Below are positions 31,499 to 42,378 of a stretch of 64,000 nt of DNA, piece after piece (position 1 is the stretch's first letter; each line of letters opens with the position of its first letter). This DNA comes from an uncultured Treponema sp. (GTDB lineage: Bacteria; Spirochaetota; Spirochaetia; Treponematales; Treponemataceae). The translations under genes and the position numbers were made by a program. Location: the NCBI GenBank assembly GCA_938045195.1, contig CALINC010000090.1:1-64000 (forward strand). The letters run 5' to 3'. The notes beneath the pieces are model-generated. The model was given only the letters and a program-made list of their open reading frames with translations, made no database searches and was not told the DNA's origin.

Positions 31499-32182
31499 TC
31501 AAAAACCTCTTTTTTTTAGTTCTTGCAAGAGCGTTTTTTTTAATTTCGCAAGACTTCCAAAGTTCTTTACTATTATTGTATCGGCATTTAAAAAAAAGTA
31601 TTGAGAAAAGAAATCCTTTTGTTTTGAAAATCTTGCAAGAATATTTTTGATAGGCAGTTTATCCCTTTTCTTTGCTCTCCAAATTCTAAGCAATATCGGA
31701 GCTGTAATATAGAAAATAAATACACATTTTTTTAATAATGAAGTTTTATGCAAAGTAGGAGCATTTAAAACAATGGGACGGAGCGGATTTTCGGCAAAAG
31801 CAGCTTTTATTTTGCGGTTTATCGCTTCTTCAATCTTTGGGAGAATAAAATCTTCATGTTTTTTGAGCAATTTTGCATCCGAAAATATAAAAAGCGCAAA
31901 GTTTTTTTTATTGATTGTTCCATTTTCATACCGTATGTAAAAGCCTCTTTTTTCGGCTTCATTTTGGAAAATAGAAAGAAGAGCTTGCTCATTTTTTAGG
32001 AAAATTTCACGGGAAATTGCATCACTATCAATACAAAACATTCCGCAGCTTTGTAATATTAAAGCGGCTTCATTTTTGCCTGCACAGGACTGACCGGAAA
32101 GTCCTATTAAAATAGGAAAATCCAATTTTTTTTCAGTAGCGGACTTTTCTGCGGGAATAAACACCGTATTTTTTTTATTCAT
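31499..32182 (-). CDS. coaE: Dephospho-CoA kinase
   Basis: 227 residues. Recognised by IGLSGQSCAGKNEAA (P-loop, about 27-40), IDSDAISREIF, and the C-terminal FFLNADTIIVKNFGSLAKLK, which matches the CoaE adenine-loop end. It phosphorylates dephospho-CoA in the last step of CoA synthesis. The P-loop ends GKN rather than GK(S/T), so the usual Mg-coordinating hydroxyl is absent. The N-terminus has about 23 extra residues before the first strand. ATG 32182 preferred over TTG 32188. Confidence 0.82.
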   Translation of the reverse strand: MNKKNTVFIPAEKSATEKKLDFPILIGLSGQSCAGKNEAALILQSCGMFCIDSDAISREIFLKNEQALLSIFQNEAEKRGFYIRYENGTINKKNFALFIFSDAKLLKKHEDFILPKIEEAINRKIKAAFAENPLRPIVLNAPTLHKTSLLKKCVFIFYITAPILLRIWRAKKRDKLPIKNILARFSKQKDFFSQYFFLNADTIIVKNFGSLAKLKKTLLQELKKRGF

Positions 32183-32268
32183 ACTCAATCTTTTGTTCTA
32201 TATTGTATGGTTTTAGTGCAAAAAAGTCAATCTTTAAAAATTAAGACTGTAGCGGTAAGCTGCCTATA

Positions 32269-32297
32269 TTGCATTACATAGACAAAATTATTATACT
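32269..32297 (+). promoter_or_regulatory. pth promoter
   Basis: TTGCAT, 17 bp, TATACT, about 30 nt before the pth ATG. Confidence 0.6.
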
Positions 32298-32327
32298 GAA
32301 CGTATAATAAAATATCCGGAACTAAAA

Positions 32328-32948
32328 ATGATTGAACTTGTAGCTTTTTTGGGAAATTACGGGAAAAAATATGAAAATACTCGTCATAATGCCGCTTGGG
32401 TTTTCAGCGATTTTGCTGAAATAAGCTCAAATGTAACATGGCAAAATAAATTTAAAGGGCAATACGCAAAGACCGGCACTTTACTCTCCGGCGGAAAAAT
32501 TCTGCACTTATTAAAACCCGAAACTTTTGTAAATCTTTCGGGAGAAAGCGTAGGGGCGGCGGCTTCATTTTTTAGGCTCAAGCCTGAAAATATTTTAATA
32601 ATACATGATGAACTCGAATTAAAACCGGGTATTTTAAGTTTTAAATGGTCCGGCGGTTTAGGCGGGCATAACGGATTACGCTCGGTAAAAAGTACTCTTG
32701 GAACAGCTGATTTTTTCCGTCTGCGGATAGGAATAGGCCGCCCCGACTTTTCAAGCCAAGGCGGGGAATCCCATCCTGACATTGCAAATTATGTCCTATC
32801 AAAATTTACTCAATCCGAACTTGATGTTTTAAAAAGTCAAATTCCGGTATTTAACAGTTTTTTTAAAGCCTTGTTATCCGCTGAAGACCCGTGTACCCTT
32901 ATAAAAGAATGGGCAAAAATACCGCCTAAAGAAACCGTTACCGAATAA
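32328..32948 (+). CDS. pth: Peptidyl-tRNA hydrolase
   Basis: 206 residues. Conserved [18 protein letters not shown] with Asn10 and catalytic His20, then [25 protein letters not shown] with Asp near 93, and GGHNGLRSV. It releases peptides from prematurely dropped peptidyl-tRNA. The last 11 nt overlap the convergent methyltransferase gene. Complete and of normal length. Confidence 0.95.
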   Translation: MIELVAFLGNYGKKYENTRHNAAWVFSDFAEISSNVTWQNKFKGQYAKTGTLLSGGKILHLLKPETFVNLSGESVGAAASFFRLKPENILIIHDELELKPGILSFKWSGGLGGHNGLRSVKSTLGTADFFRLRIGIGRPDFSSQGGESHPDIANYVLSKFTQSELDVLKSQIPVFNSFFKALLSAEDPCTLIKEWAKIPPKETVTE

Positions 32949-33543
32949 CACGTATACCGGAAATTAAATAAAAATCGTGCCGGTCAATCATGGTATCGAC
33001 ATAAAAAAATTCTTTCCAAAAAACGGCTTCTGCTTCGGCACTCTGCAATTCGGAAGAAATTAGCGCACCGTTTTTACTTTGAGGCATAATATCGGCATGC
33101 CGTGCATTAACCGCACTTCGGGAATGGTCATGAGCTACTAAAAAACGACCTCCCGCCTTAAGACAAGATGAAACCCGCTCTGCAAGTAGTCTTCTGTTAA
33201 GAAAGTGAGGATACGCATTAAAAATAAAGGCTTTATTAAATTCCGTTTCTTGTAAAGAATAAATATCCACATTGCGGAATTCAATGGCGGCACCGATATA
33301 TTTTTTCCTCGCTTTTAAAATCATATTTTCGGAAATATCAACAGCCAGAATTTTTTGAGGATTATATTGCAAAATACGGCTTTCTAAAATGCCTGTTCCG
33401 CAGCCTATATCCAAAACCTTGTCTTCCGGCTTTATATCCGCATATTTTACAATAAAATCAATAAGGGAATCGTTATTTTCGGCAATATCATCCCATTTTT
33501 CCGCAAGAGCATTAAAAAAAGACGCAATCGGGTCGGCAGTCAT
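32938..33543 (-). CDS. Class I SAM-dependent methyltransferase
   Basis: 201 residues. Motif [17 protein letters not shown] at about 41-56, post-[17 protein letters not shown], and a following NVDIYSL acidic loop. Methyltransf_11/25 type; the substrate is unknown. Convergent with pth, 11-nt overlap; 3 nt from the galE stop, so it may be in one transcript with galE reading the same way. Confidence 0.8.
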   Translation of the reverse strand: MTADPIASFFNALAEKWDDIAENNDSLIDFIVKYADIKPEDKVLDIGCGTGILESRILQYNPQKILAVDISENMILKARKKYIGAAIEFRNVDIYSLQETEFNKAFIFNAYPHFLNRRLLAERVSSCLKAGGRFLVAHDHSRSAVNARHADIMPQSKNGALISSELQSAEAEAVFWKEFFYVDTMIDRHDFYLISGIRVIR

Positions 33544-33546
33544 ATT

Positions 33547-34563
33547 TTAAAATCCGGCAGGATGTTTTTTGTACCAATTCCAGCCGTCATGGCACATGTC
33601 TTCCAAATTATACCTCGCCTGCCAGCCCAGTTCCTTTTTTGCTTTATCCGCATTGGCACAATAACGGGTAACATCTCCGGGTCTTCTTGATGTAATTTTT
33701 TTATTAATGGTAATGTTTGAAGCTTTTTCAAACGCTTGTATAATTTCAAAAACAGAATATCCCCTACCCGTTCCCAGATTAAAAATATCAAAGCCTTTGA
33801 AGCCTGCATCTATTTTTTTTAACGCTGCAGAGTGTCCCTCAGCCAAATCACATACGTGAATATAATCCCGAATACAGGTGCCGTCCGGTGTGTCATAATC
33901 GTTGCCGAAAACATTTAAATGCGGTAATTTACCCAAAGCAACCTGTGCTATGTAAGGAAAAAGATTATTCGGAATACCGGAGGGCATTTCACCTATATCG
34001 CCGCTTTTATGCGCGCCAATAGGATTAAAATAGCGCAGCGAAATAATACTCATATCTTTTTCGGCAAAAGCCGTGTCTCGTAAAATCTCTTCGGAAATAA
34101 TTTTTGTTCTGCCGTAAGGGTTGACAGCCGAAACAGGTGCTGTTTCGGGAATAAATGCCATATCGGAAGCTCCATAAACCGTGGCGGACGAACTGAATAC
34201 AAAGTTTTTTATTCCGTTTTCTTTCATTGCAAAAAGGAGATTTAGCAACCCCGATATATTATTTTCATAATATTTTAAAGGGTTCTCAACCGATTCTCCT
34301 ACGGCTTTATACGCCGCAAGATGAATGACGGCTTCAACACGTGAATCTTTAACGGCTTTAAGCAAACTTGTTTTGTCTTTTATATCGGTAGTAAAAACCG
34401 TCAATTTTTTTCCGGTTATGTTTTCTAAAACAGGAATTATTTTGGGTGATGAATTGGAAAAATTATCCAAAATTACAGGCTCGATGCCTTTTTCGGATAA
34501 ATCTGCAACGATGTGAGAACCTATAAAGCCGGCACCACCGGTTACTAAAACTCTTTTAATCAT
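33547..34563 (-). CDS. galE: UDP-glucose 4-epimerase
   Basis: 338 residues. The NAD-binding motif VLVTGGAGFIGSHIVADL is at the N-terminus, the Ser/Tyr-x3-Lys catalytic set is in SSSATVYG and NPYGRTK, and GYSVFEIIQAFEKAS is the usual C-terminal stretch. It interconverts UDP-glucose and UDP-galactose for envelope sugars. The open frame extends 50 codons upstream into the groL terminator; the family start is the ATG at 34563. The ribosome-binding site is poor (GGAGC at 13 nt). Confidence 0.93.
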   Translation of the reverse strand: MIKRVLVTGGAGFIGSHIVADLSEKGIEPVILDNFSNSSPKIIPVLENITGKKLTVFTTDIKDKTSLLKAVKDSRVEAVIHLAAYKAVGESVENPLKYYENNISGLLNLLFAMKENGIKNFVFSSSATVYGASDMAFIPETAPVSAVNPYGRTKIISEEILRDTAFAEKDMSIISLRYFNPIGAHKSGDIGEMPSGIPNNLFPYIAQVALGKLPHLNVFGNDYDTPDGTCIRDYIHVCDLAEGHSAALKKIDAGFKGFDIFNLGTGRGYSVFEIIQAFEKASNITINKKITSRRPGDVTRYCANADKAKKELGWQARYNLEDMCHDGWNWYKKHPAGF

Positions 34564-34591
34564 TATAAATTTAAAATGCTCCAAAAATAAT

Positions 34592-34621
34592 CGATAGCCC
34601 GGCATATTACCGGGTCTATCG
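34592..34621 (-). terminator. groL terminator
   Basis: On the minus strand, CGATAGACCCGG and CCGGGCTATCG form a strong stem followed by ATTATTTTT. Confidence 0.85.
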
Positions 34622-34631
34622 TTTGTTACCT

Positions 34632-36278
<1,647 letters not shown>

Positions 36279-36334
36279 TTAAAATCTTACATGATTTTGA
36301 TTGTAATGTATATAAGATACAAAAAAATCGAAAA

Positions 36335-36384
36335 AACGGCAAGGGGTATGTTTTAAAATATGCAGGATAATGCCTCCTTGCCGT
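36335..36384 (-). terminator. Intrinsic terminator upstream of groL
   Basis: On the minus strand, AACGGCAAGG and CCTTGCCGTT (10 bp, 30-nt loop) are followed by TTTTTTCGATTTTTTT. It ends transcription from the surface-protein remnant, or could act in the groL leader. Confidence 0.7.
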
Positions 36385-36436
36385 TTATGCGTCAACTTCC
36401 GGGATATATAGCATTTGCGACAGTATATACGTCCCA

Positions 36437-37572
36437 TCACTTTGAATTGGCGGCATTTACTTGCAAAACCGTACACATATTTTGATCGGAAAGCGATGCG
36501 GTATCATCTATAACATAAAATTTTCCCTTATTTCCTGTGGAATGAGTAGGCAAAGAATTAATAAGAGCGTCCATCCGATCTCCTGCAATTTTATTGGAAT
36601 AGCAGCTCAGCTCCTGCAAAAGCGGGTTCTGCGATACGTCATGTGTGCTTAATTGATTATTGTTGCAGAATAGATATGTCACCTTACCGTATACGGTAAT
36701 TGCATTGAACCTATATTATACGAAACAGTGCCGTAAGAATAAAAAGCCGTTACTGCTTCGACCGCATCTTTTATGCCGTCATTATTTAGGTCTGCCAACA
36801 CTTCCGCCTAATCAATTTCTTCGGCATTTATTACTAGGAATACATTATCACCTGCCGATTTTAATGTCGTAAACCGGATATACGGCCAATCAAGCAAACC
36901 GCTTATACTTACGCTTATATTGCCCTCAATATAAAACTTCCGCAGTATTTTAGCATTTTCCGCTGCTGCTGCTAATACTGCCGCCTGTAATATTCCAACC
37001 CGCAACGGCTTTTTTTGCGTCTTCCGGTTCTGCCGTAAAAATGATGGTTTTACCGTATTCTACGGAATCTCTGTTCATTATCGGAATGCCTTCAGCCTTC
37101 GTTTTAAATCGTCGGCTGTAAAAGCCGTAAAATTAACGGTATATTTGAGCGGCTTCCACTTGGCGTATAAGGCTTTATCACCGATAGAACCTTTCGGTAT
37201 ACATAATACTGGCGAACCGATAAAGCCGAGATTGTCGTACCATCCTAAAAAGGTATAAGGCAGCTTTACCGGGTCTTTTAAAAGCATATCATTGCTTTCA
37301 ATGGTTTAAGAAGCAGGATTATCTACATTATTAGTTTCGCCATTGGTATTATAAAAAATTATATATTGTTTCAGAATAAATTATGCTTTGATTTTTGCCT
37401 TGCCTTTAACTTTAAGAGAGACAGCTGTATTGCGGCTTCCCACCTGATACGGATTTATGCTTATTCGTACCATTGATATTCTTTTTATGGTTACATCCCG
37501 CATAAACAAAGGCTGTAACCGGGAAAACCGCCAAAACAACTGCGGCTTTTAGAGTGTACCGCACTGCATGGA
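36437..37572 (-). pseudogene. Decayed surface lipoprotein (InlB-type repeat plus leucine-rich repeat)
   Basis: Minus-strand fragments in changing frames reconstruct one protein. First comes a GTG-started lipoprotein signal (KAAVVLAVFPVTAFVYAGC) near 37570. An InlB/Listeria-Bacteroides repeat follows (LPYTFLGWYDNLGFIGSP, GDKALYAKWKPLKYTVNF). Next are TIIFTAEPEDAKKAVAGWNI, then FTTLKSAGDNVFLVINA and DLNNDGIKDAVEAVTAFYSY. Last is a BspA/LRR-like end (LFCNNNQLSTHDVSQNPLLQ, LSCYSNKIAGDRMDALINSL). At least two in-frame stops and several frameshifts are present. Such repeats occur in adhesins of oral spirochaetes and Bacteroidetes. Confidence 0.85.
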
Positions 37573-37663
37573 GAATATCCGGATAATGCAGCTAAAGAAA
37601 TAAGAAAAAATATAACCGAGTGTACGCAAAAATATACAAGCGGAAGAAATATAAATGTACGCT

Positions 37664-38800
37664 TTATCTCTGCCCGATTGTAATTCTACTGCGTATTTTA
37701 AGCCATTTTTCAAAAATCTCCGCAACTTTAATTCTATCTTTTTTTCCTAAATCCCGTGAAGAACCCAAAAGCCCTGCAGCTAAAACATCACGGCACCTAA
37801 GTTCTCCGAAATGAGGCAGCTTTTCTTTTGACCGTAAAAAAAAGCACACAGGGTACCGTCCCAATTCTTTTGAAAAACGCAGCGTTTCGTCCTCTTGTAA
37901 AACATATACGTTTTTGGGGTTTATGCCTTTAATTGCACTTCGGTTTTCGCTTAATGCTGATGAATGCTCTTCTTGAGAAAGAACATAAAAAATCCCTGCA
38001 AATGCTTCAGGATGCTCTGCGGCATAATCATAAATTGCTTGATTATAAATTCCTTCTGAAATTACATAAACTGCGGAATTTTTTTCATTTTCAATAATTT
38101 GAGAAATTGCAGAATTAAAATTTTCAATATTTATTTTTGTATTTATTTGAATTTCTTTTTTTATTATAGAATTAAAAACACTTATAAATTCTTCTCCGCC
38201 TTTAGGCATGTACCATAAATAATTATTTTCAGGATTTGTAAGTTCAATTGTTTTATACTCTGCATCGGCAAGAAAACCGGTAATCGTATTTATATTGCCG
38301 ATTTGATTTGGAAACGAACCCAGCACTAAAACGGTAATTTGTTCATGTGCTGAAGTTTTCGGTACAAAACATGTTCCTACATTTGTTTTTTTTCCGTCTA
38401 ACCGGATAATCACATCTTGTTTTAAAAATTTTGAATAATCCGTTTTATATTCGCTTTCGGGTGAAAAATAAAAACAAGAAAAAACTACAGCCGTAAGTAA
38501 AAAAAGCATAAAAATTCTAAATAAAAGTGAGGGAATTGAGTAAAAATCATTCGGAACACGGCATAAAAACATTACAAATCTTGCGAATTCTGTTATAATA
38601 CAGACTATGACTATGATGATGACAGGTAAAAGCGAAAAAGAAATACCTTGCCCCGCAATAACTAAAACGGAAATGATGAGCGCAATAAAAGGCAAAATTG
38701 AAAGTGCTGCGGCTTTTTTCAGCGATTTTGAAAAAGGGCGCACACTCGGCAAAAATAATAAGAACAAAATAAGTATTTCGCTAACCAATAAATCAGACAT
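37664..38800 (-). CDS. Membrane protein with a large extracytoplasmic domain, unrecognised
   Basis: 378 residues. Three or four N-terminal membrane segments fall within residues 1-110: ILILFLLFLPSV, ALSILPFIALIISVLVIA, LLPVIIIVIVCIITEFARF and IFMLFLLTAVVFSCFYF. The following domain of about 260 residues alternates strands and helices: ITVLVLGSFPNQIGN, SAVYVISEGIYNQAIYDYAA, FAGIFYVLSQE. It could be a Rossmann-like or hydrolase-like fold. No catalytic motif is evident. Divergent from the LonC-like protease gene, 34 bp apart. No function proposed. Confidence 0.65.
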   Translation of the reverse strand: MSDLLVSEILILFLLFLPSVRPFSKSLKKAAALSILPFIALIISVLVIAGQGISFSLLPVIIIVIVCIITEFARFVMFLCRVPNDFYSIPSLLFRIFMLFLLTAVVFSCFYFSPESEYKTDYSKFLKQDVIIRLDGKKTNVGTCFVPKTSAHEQITVLVLGSFPNQIGNINTITGFLADAEYKTIELTNPENNYLWYMPKGGEEFISVFNSIIKKEIQINTKINIENFNSAISQIIENEKNSAVYVISEGIYNQAIYDYAAEHPEAFAGIFYVLSQEEHSSALSENRSAIKGINPKNVYVLQEDETLRFSKELGRYPVCFFLRSKEKLPHFGELRCRDVLAAGLLGSSRDLGKKDRIKVAEIFEKWLKIRSRITIGQR

Positions 38801-38834
38801 AGATTACCTCATGCAAAATGTATAAGGAGCATAT

Positions 38835-41243
38835 ATGACAGACAGCATTGCCGAAAAATTAAGTTTAGACGAACTGGAATTTTCCTTTCCCGAAAGTAAA
38901 ATACGGGAATTAAAACACAACGGTATAGAACCGCAGATATTCGGTCAAGACAGAGCCGTCAAGGCAATAGAGTTAGGTCTCGGAATTACGGAAGCCGGCT
39001 ATAACATTTTTGTTATGGGAGCCCCCGGTACAGGACGGCGTACCGTTCTATCATCGCTCTTAAAGAATTATAAACCCAATCGGGTAAAACTTCAAGATAT
39101 AGCCTATGCCTATAATTTTGCAAAGCCGATTGAACCGATAGCTTTATTTTTCCCGGCAGGAAAAGGCAGAGCCTTCCGCACTGAGTTAAAAAAAGCTGTC
39201 GAAAGAATTCATAACAGGACGCTTTCGCTTTTAAAATCGCAGGTTTTTAAAACCGAAGAAAAAACAATTATGTCTAAAACCGACAATGAAGCAAATAACA
39301 TCCTTATGAAATTTGAATCAAAGATGCTTAAAGCCGGTTTTAAAATGCAAAATTCAAAAGACGAAAATTCTCAATCGGTAGATTTAATTCCGATTATAAA
39401 AGGAAAAGAAATCCCTCTTGACGAGCTGCAATCCCGTGCAGCACAAGGAAAAATTTCAGAAGCCGAACTTAATGCAATCCGCGAAAAATATTACGCTTCG
39501 GTGGATGAGATGAGCGATTTATTTTCCTCTTTGCGCGAAAAAGCTGAAGGCACTCAAAAGCTTTTGCTCGAACACAAAAACCAAGCCCTAATACCTCTTG
39601 TAAAAGAAGAATTAAAAAAACTTTTTCAAATGGCTGAAAGTTTTAATTTGGAAAACGTAAACGAAAAACAAAAAGAAGATACAAAAAAAATTATTTTATT
39701 TTTAAAACGAGTAGAAGAAGATTTAATTAAACGGAATAAATTTTACAGTACCGAATTTAAATCGAATAAATTAAAAAAGATGTTTTTAGGACGCTATACC
39801 ATCAATTTAATTTGCGAAAATAAAAACGATAAAAATTATGTTATCACCGAAAATTTACCGAATTTTACCAATTTGTTCGGTACGATTGAAAGTCATTCCG
39901 ATTCAAATGGTGCTGAAATAAACGGGCATTTAAAAATAAGAGACGGAGCCGTACACCGCGCTTTCGGCGGTTATCTCATTGTGCGTTTCCGCGATCTGGT
40001 TGAAGAAGAAGATTCATGGGTTTATTTAAAACGCGTTTTACAGTCAGGTAAAATAGAAATACAAATGCCTCCGTCAAGTAATCATGCCCCGAGTGTATTT
40101 AAGCCGGAAGCCTTGCCGGCGGATTTTAAAGTTATCATAATCGGCGGAGAATTTACGTATGATATGCTTTATCAAGAAGACCCCGACTTTTATAAACTTT
40201 TTAAAGTATGCGCAGAATTCGATTCCGTTATGCCGAAAACCGATAAAAATGTAGATGCCCTTATCAGTCTTGCCGACCTGCTATGTAAAAAGAAGAATAC
40301 TCTTCCGCTTACCGATTCGGGATACGCACGGCTTGTATCATATTCTTCAGAACTTGCAGAATCAAGGCATCTTCTTACCGCTCAGTTCACAAAAATTTCA
40401 GACCTCATTATCGAGGCTGATTTTCATGCAAAACAGCAAGGGAAAAAATTTATTTGCGGCGATGTGTTAAATGACACTATTGAAAAAAGGCACTATCTTC
40501 ACTCTTTGCCCGAAGAAAAATTTGCCGAAATGATACAGCTTGGCGAAATTCTTATTGATGTTTCAGGCAGTAAAATTGCCAAGATAAACGGACTTGCGGT
40601 AGAAGAGCGCGGCTACCATGCATTCGGTGTTCCAGTAGCAGTTACAGCGCAAGCTTCTCCCGGAACGGGCGGCATAATCAATATTGAACACGAAGCAGGG
40701 CTTTCGGGCGAAATTTACGATAAAGCTCATTTAATTATTTCTTCTCTTTTAAGACAGAAGTTTTCAAAAAATATTCCGCTATCTATTTCAGCAAGTGTTT
40801 GTTTTGAACAGTCTTACAGTTATATTGACGGCGATTCCGCATCGTGTGCCGAATTTTTAGCGCTGATTTCTGCAATAGGCGGTTTTCCGATGAGACAGGA
40901 TATTGCCGTAACAGGCAGTTTAAATCAACATGGAATGGTGCAGCCGGTAGGCGGCATAAGTGAAAAAATTGAAGGCTTTTTTAATGTCTGCAAAATTTTA
41001 GGCTTTACTGAAACTCAAGGCGTTATGATTCCGCACAGCAATAAAAATAATCTTTTCCTTCCTAAAGAAATTCTCAATGCCGTTGCCGCAAAAAAATTTA
41101 ATATTTGGACAATTAAAAACATAGATGAGGGAATTAAACTTTTATCAGGTCTTGATGAAGCTGCTTATACCGATATTATTTCACGCAAATTACTTGCATT
41201 TCATAATACGATAAAAACAATAAAAACCGAAAAAGCAATGTAA
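38835..41243 (+). CDS. Lon-related protease (LonC/YcbZ-like, degenerate Walker A)
   Basis: 802 residues. The C-terminal S16 protease domain has the Ser-Lys dyad: DGDSASCAEFLALISAIGG (Ser near 668) and QPVGGISEKIEGFF (Lys near 711). The N-terminal AAA-like module has GAPGTGRRTVLSSLL, where the Walker A Lys is Arg, and a coiled-coil insertion from about 110 to 310. Lon-related proteins of this layout include LonC enzymes known to degrade unfolded proteins without ATP. Whether this one is ATP-independent is inference. AAGGAG precedes the ATG. Cytoplasmic. Confidence 0.88.
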   Translation: MTDSIAEKLSLDELEFSFPESKIRELKHNGIEPQIFGQDRAVKAIELGLGITEAGYNIFVMGAPGTGRRTVLSSLLKNYKPNRVKLQDIAYAYNFAKPIEPIALFFPAGKGRAFRTELKKAVERIHNRTLSLLKSQVFKTEEKTIMSKTDNEANNILMKFESKMLKAGFKMQNSKDENSQSVDLIPIIKGKEIPLDELQSRAAQGKISEAELNAIREKYYASVDEMSDLFSSLREKAEGTQKLLLEHKNQALIPLVKEELKKLFQMAESFNLENVNEKQKEDTKKIILFLKRVEEDLIKRNKFYSTEFKSNKLKKMFLGRYTINLICENKNDKNYVITENLPNFTNLFGTIESHSDSNGAEINGHLKIRDGAVHRAFGGYLIVRFRDLVEEEDSWVYLKRVLQSGKIEIQMPPSSNHAPSVFKPEALPADFKVIIIGGEFTYDMLYQEDPDFYKLFKVCAEFDSVMPKTDKNVDALISLADLLCKKKNTLPLTDSGYARLVSYSSELAESRHLLTAQFTKISDLIIEADFHAKQQGKKFICGDVLNDTIEKRHYLHSLPEEKFAEMIQLGEILIDVSGSKIAKINGLAVEERGYHAFGVPVAVTAQASPGTGGIINIEHEAGLSGEIYDKAHLIISSLLRQKFSKNIPLSISASVCFEQSYSYIDGDSASCAEFLALISAIGGFPMRQDIAVTGSLNQHGMVQPVGGISEKIEGFFNVCKILGFTETQGVMIPHSNKNNLFLPKEILNAVAAKKFNIWTIKNIDEGIKLLSGLDEAAYTDIISRKLLAFHNTIKTIKTEKAM

Positions 41244-41289
41244 GGAAGAATACAAAATTCGCCTCTTAAAAATCGTAAAAAAACTTGAA

Positions 41290-41318
41290 ATCAACAACCT
41301 CGACGCAGAGCATCGGGG
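41290..41318 (-). repeat. R2 partial copy
   Basis: ATCAACAACCTCGACGCAGA followed by GCATCGG, broken off by a TACAATGC/GCATTGTA hairpin-bearing insert of about 70 bp, after which R2 resumes. Confidence 0.7.
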
Positions 41319-41387
41319 TACAATGCTCAATGTTTCGCATTGTATGTTCTCATAAGGCGGTTGAAGTCGGGCTTTAATACCCTTTAT

Positions 41388-41441
41388 TACGACGCAGAGC
41401 ATACGTTGCGCAGCAACAGGGTATTAAACCGCACGAATCAA
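41388..41441 (-). repeat. R2 dispersed repeat
   Basis: ACGACGCAGAGCATACGTTG, CGCAGCAACAGGGTATTAAA, CCGCACGAAT. Near-consensus but lacks the CCT before CCGCACG. Confidence 0.8.
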
Positions 41442-41454
41442 ATCCAATTACAAA

Positions 41455-41604
41455 ATATAGGGCATCTCTAAAAACTTTGTTAGATTTTTAGAGATGCCCG
41501 ACGAGTTTTTTGTAAGTCCTTATATATCACTGACTTACGAAAAACATCGCAAGTTAAATCTAAGGTAACCCTCTAAAACTGAGGTTTTTAGAGGTGCCCT
41601 ATAG
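41455..41604. mobile_element. R3 MITE-like element, copy c
   Basis: 150 bp bounded by terminal inverted repeats TATAGGGCATCTCTAAAAAC and GTTTTTAGAGGTGCCCTATA (one internal mismatch). Inside, GGGCATCTCTAAAAA/TTTTTAGAGATGCCC makes a perfect 15-bp hairpin at 41460-41498. TTATATATCA and CTTACGAAAAACATCGCAAG are shared with copy b. There is no coding capacity, so any transposase must act in trans. Confidence 0.7.
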
Positions 41605-41797
41605 TCATTCTAGCCATAGAAGTAATTTGCAAAACGGTAAGACGCAAAACATGTGGGGTTCACGAATTCTGCATACAAATCGCTTTCGGCAGCTTTTCGT
41701 ATTTTTATTTCATCGCTTCCGTTATATTACTGTACACAAGTAAAACTTAAGAAAATTATTTTTTTATATAAAGTATTTTCATTAAAAATCACAAAAA
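41605..41797. other. Intergenic DNA without recognised content
   Basis: Between the R3 copy and the terminator of the small exported-protein gene. No ORF of note and no clear hairpin. Confidence 0.5.
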
Positions 41798-41824
41798 CCC
41801 TGCACCTCTTATAGAAGTGCAGGG
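41798..41824 (-). terminator. Terminator of the effector/partner operon
   Basis: On the minus strand, CCCTGCAC and GTGCAGGG are followed by TTTTTG, 20-47 nt beyond the stop of the small exported-protein gene. Confidence 0.85.
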
Positions 41825-41844
41825 CAATACTTTAATGTACCGTT

Positions 41845-42378
41845 TTAGTATTCACGAAAATAAAATACCCTCGTTACTTTTTGTGTACCTGTTGCAAGAC
41901 AATCTATATGACTAACATGATCTCCCGTATCGGTGAAAAAATTCACACGAAACCTAAACCTTTCTTTTGGATATTCAGTTACGCTAAAAGATATTTTTGC
42001 TGCCTCAAGTTTTTTACGTATACTTTGATAAGAATCACCCTTGTTAATCGTAATTTTATGCAAAGTAACTTTGTTTAATACTTCCATATCAAAACTTATT
42101 CCTTTTAAAGTATTTTTTTCCGTAAAAAAAATTGTAATACCCTCATCGTAATAAGAAATGTCCCATGCACCGGGTGGATAAGATTCCCACCCGTCAGATT
42201 TTCCGAATTTCTTTTCAAAACTTTCAGGTGTATACACCTCGCCGAAAGATAAAGGCTTTCCATGCAGCATAAAAGGACTGCCGATAATCTCATATTCTCG
42301 CACCGTTTCAGCCGTTGCTGACATTGAAACGATACAAGCCAATAACAATACGAATAAAAATTTAGTGTTGTACTTCAA
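41845..42378 (-). CDS. Small exported protein, candidate immunity partner
   Basis: 177 residues from TTG. The TTG gives a classical signal peptide (MKYNTKFLFVLLLACIVS, then MSATAE) and has GGAGG 8 nt upstream, inside the end of the preceding gene. An ATG at 42396 would add six residues. The start overlaps the upstream gene by 17 nt, so translation is coupled. The mature protein (about 150 residues) is beta-rich with aromatic/charged strands (PPGAWDISYYDEGITIFF, FRFRVNFFTDTGDHVSH). I do not recognise a family. It is predicted to be periplasmic. Position and coupling suggest it inhibits or assists the large upstream product; this is inference. Confidence 0.65.
   Translation of the reverse strand: MKYNTKFLFVLLLACIVSMSATAETVREYEIIGSPFMLHGKPLSFGEVYTPESFEKKFGKSDGWESYPPGAWDISYYDEGITIFFTEKNTLKGISFDMEVLNKVTLHKITINKGDSYQSIRKKLEAAKISFSVTEYPKERFRFRVNFFTDTGDHVSHIDCLATGTQKVTRVFYFREY

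Noticed and set aside
41310..41345. TACAATGC/GCATTGTA hairpin as a terminator
   Set aside because: No T-run on either side. It lies within an insert splitting an R2 copy, and the upstream gene ends about 70 bp earlier.
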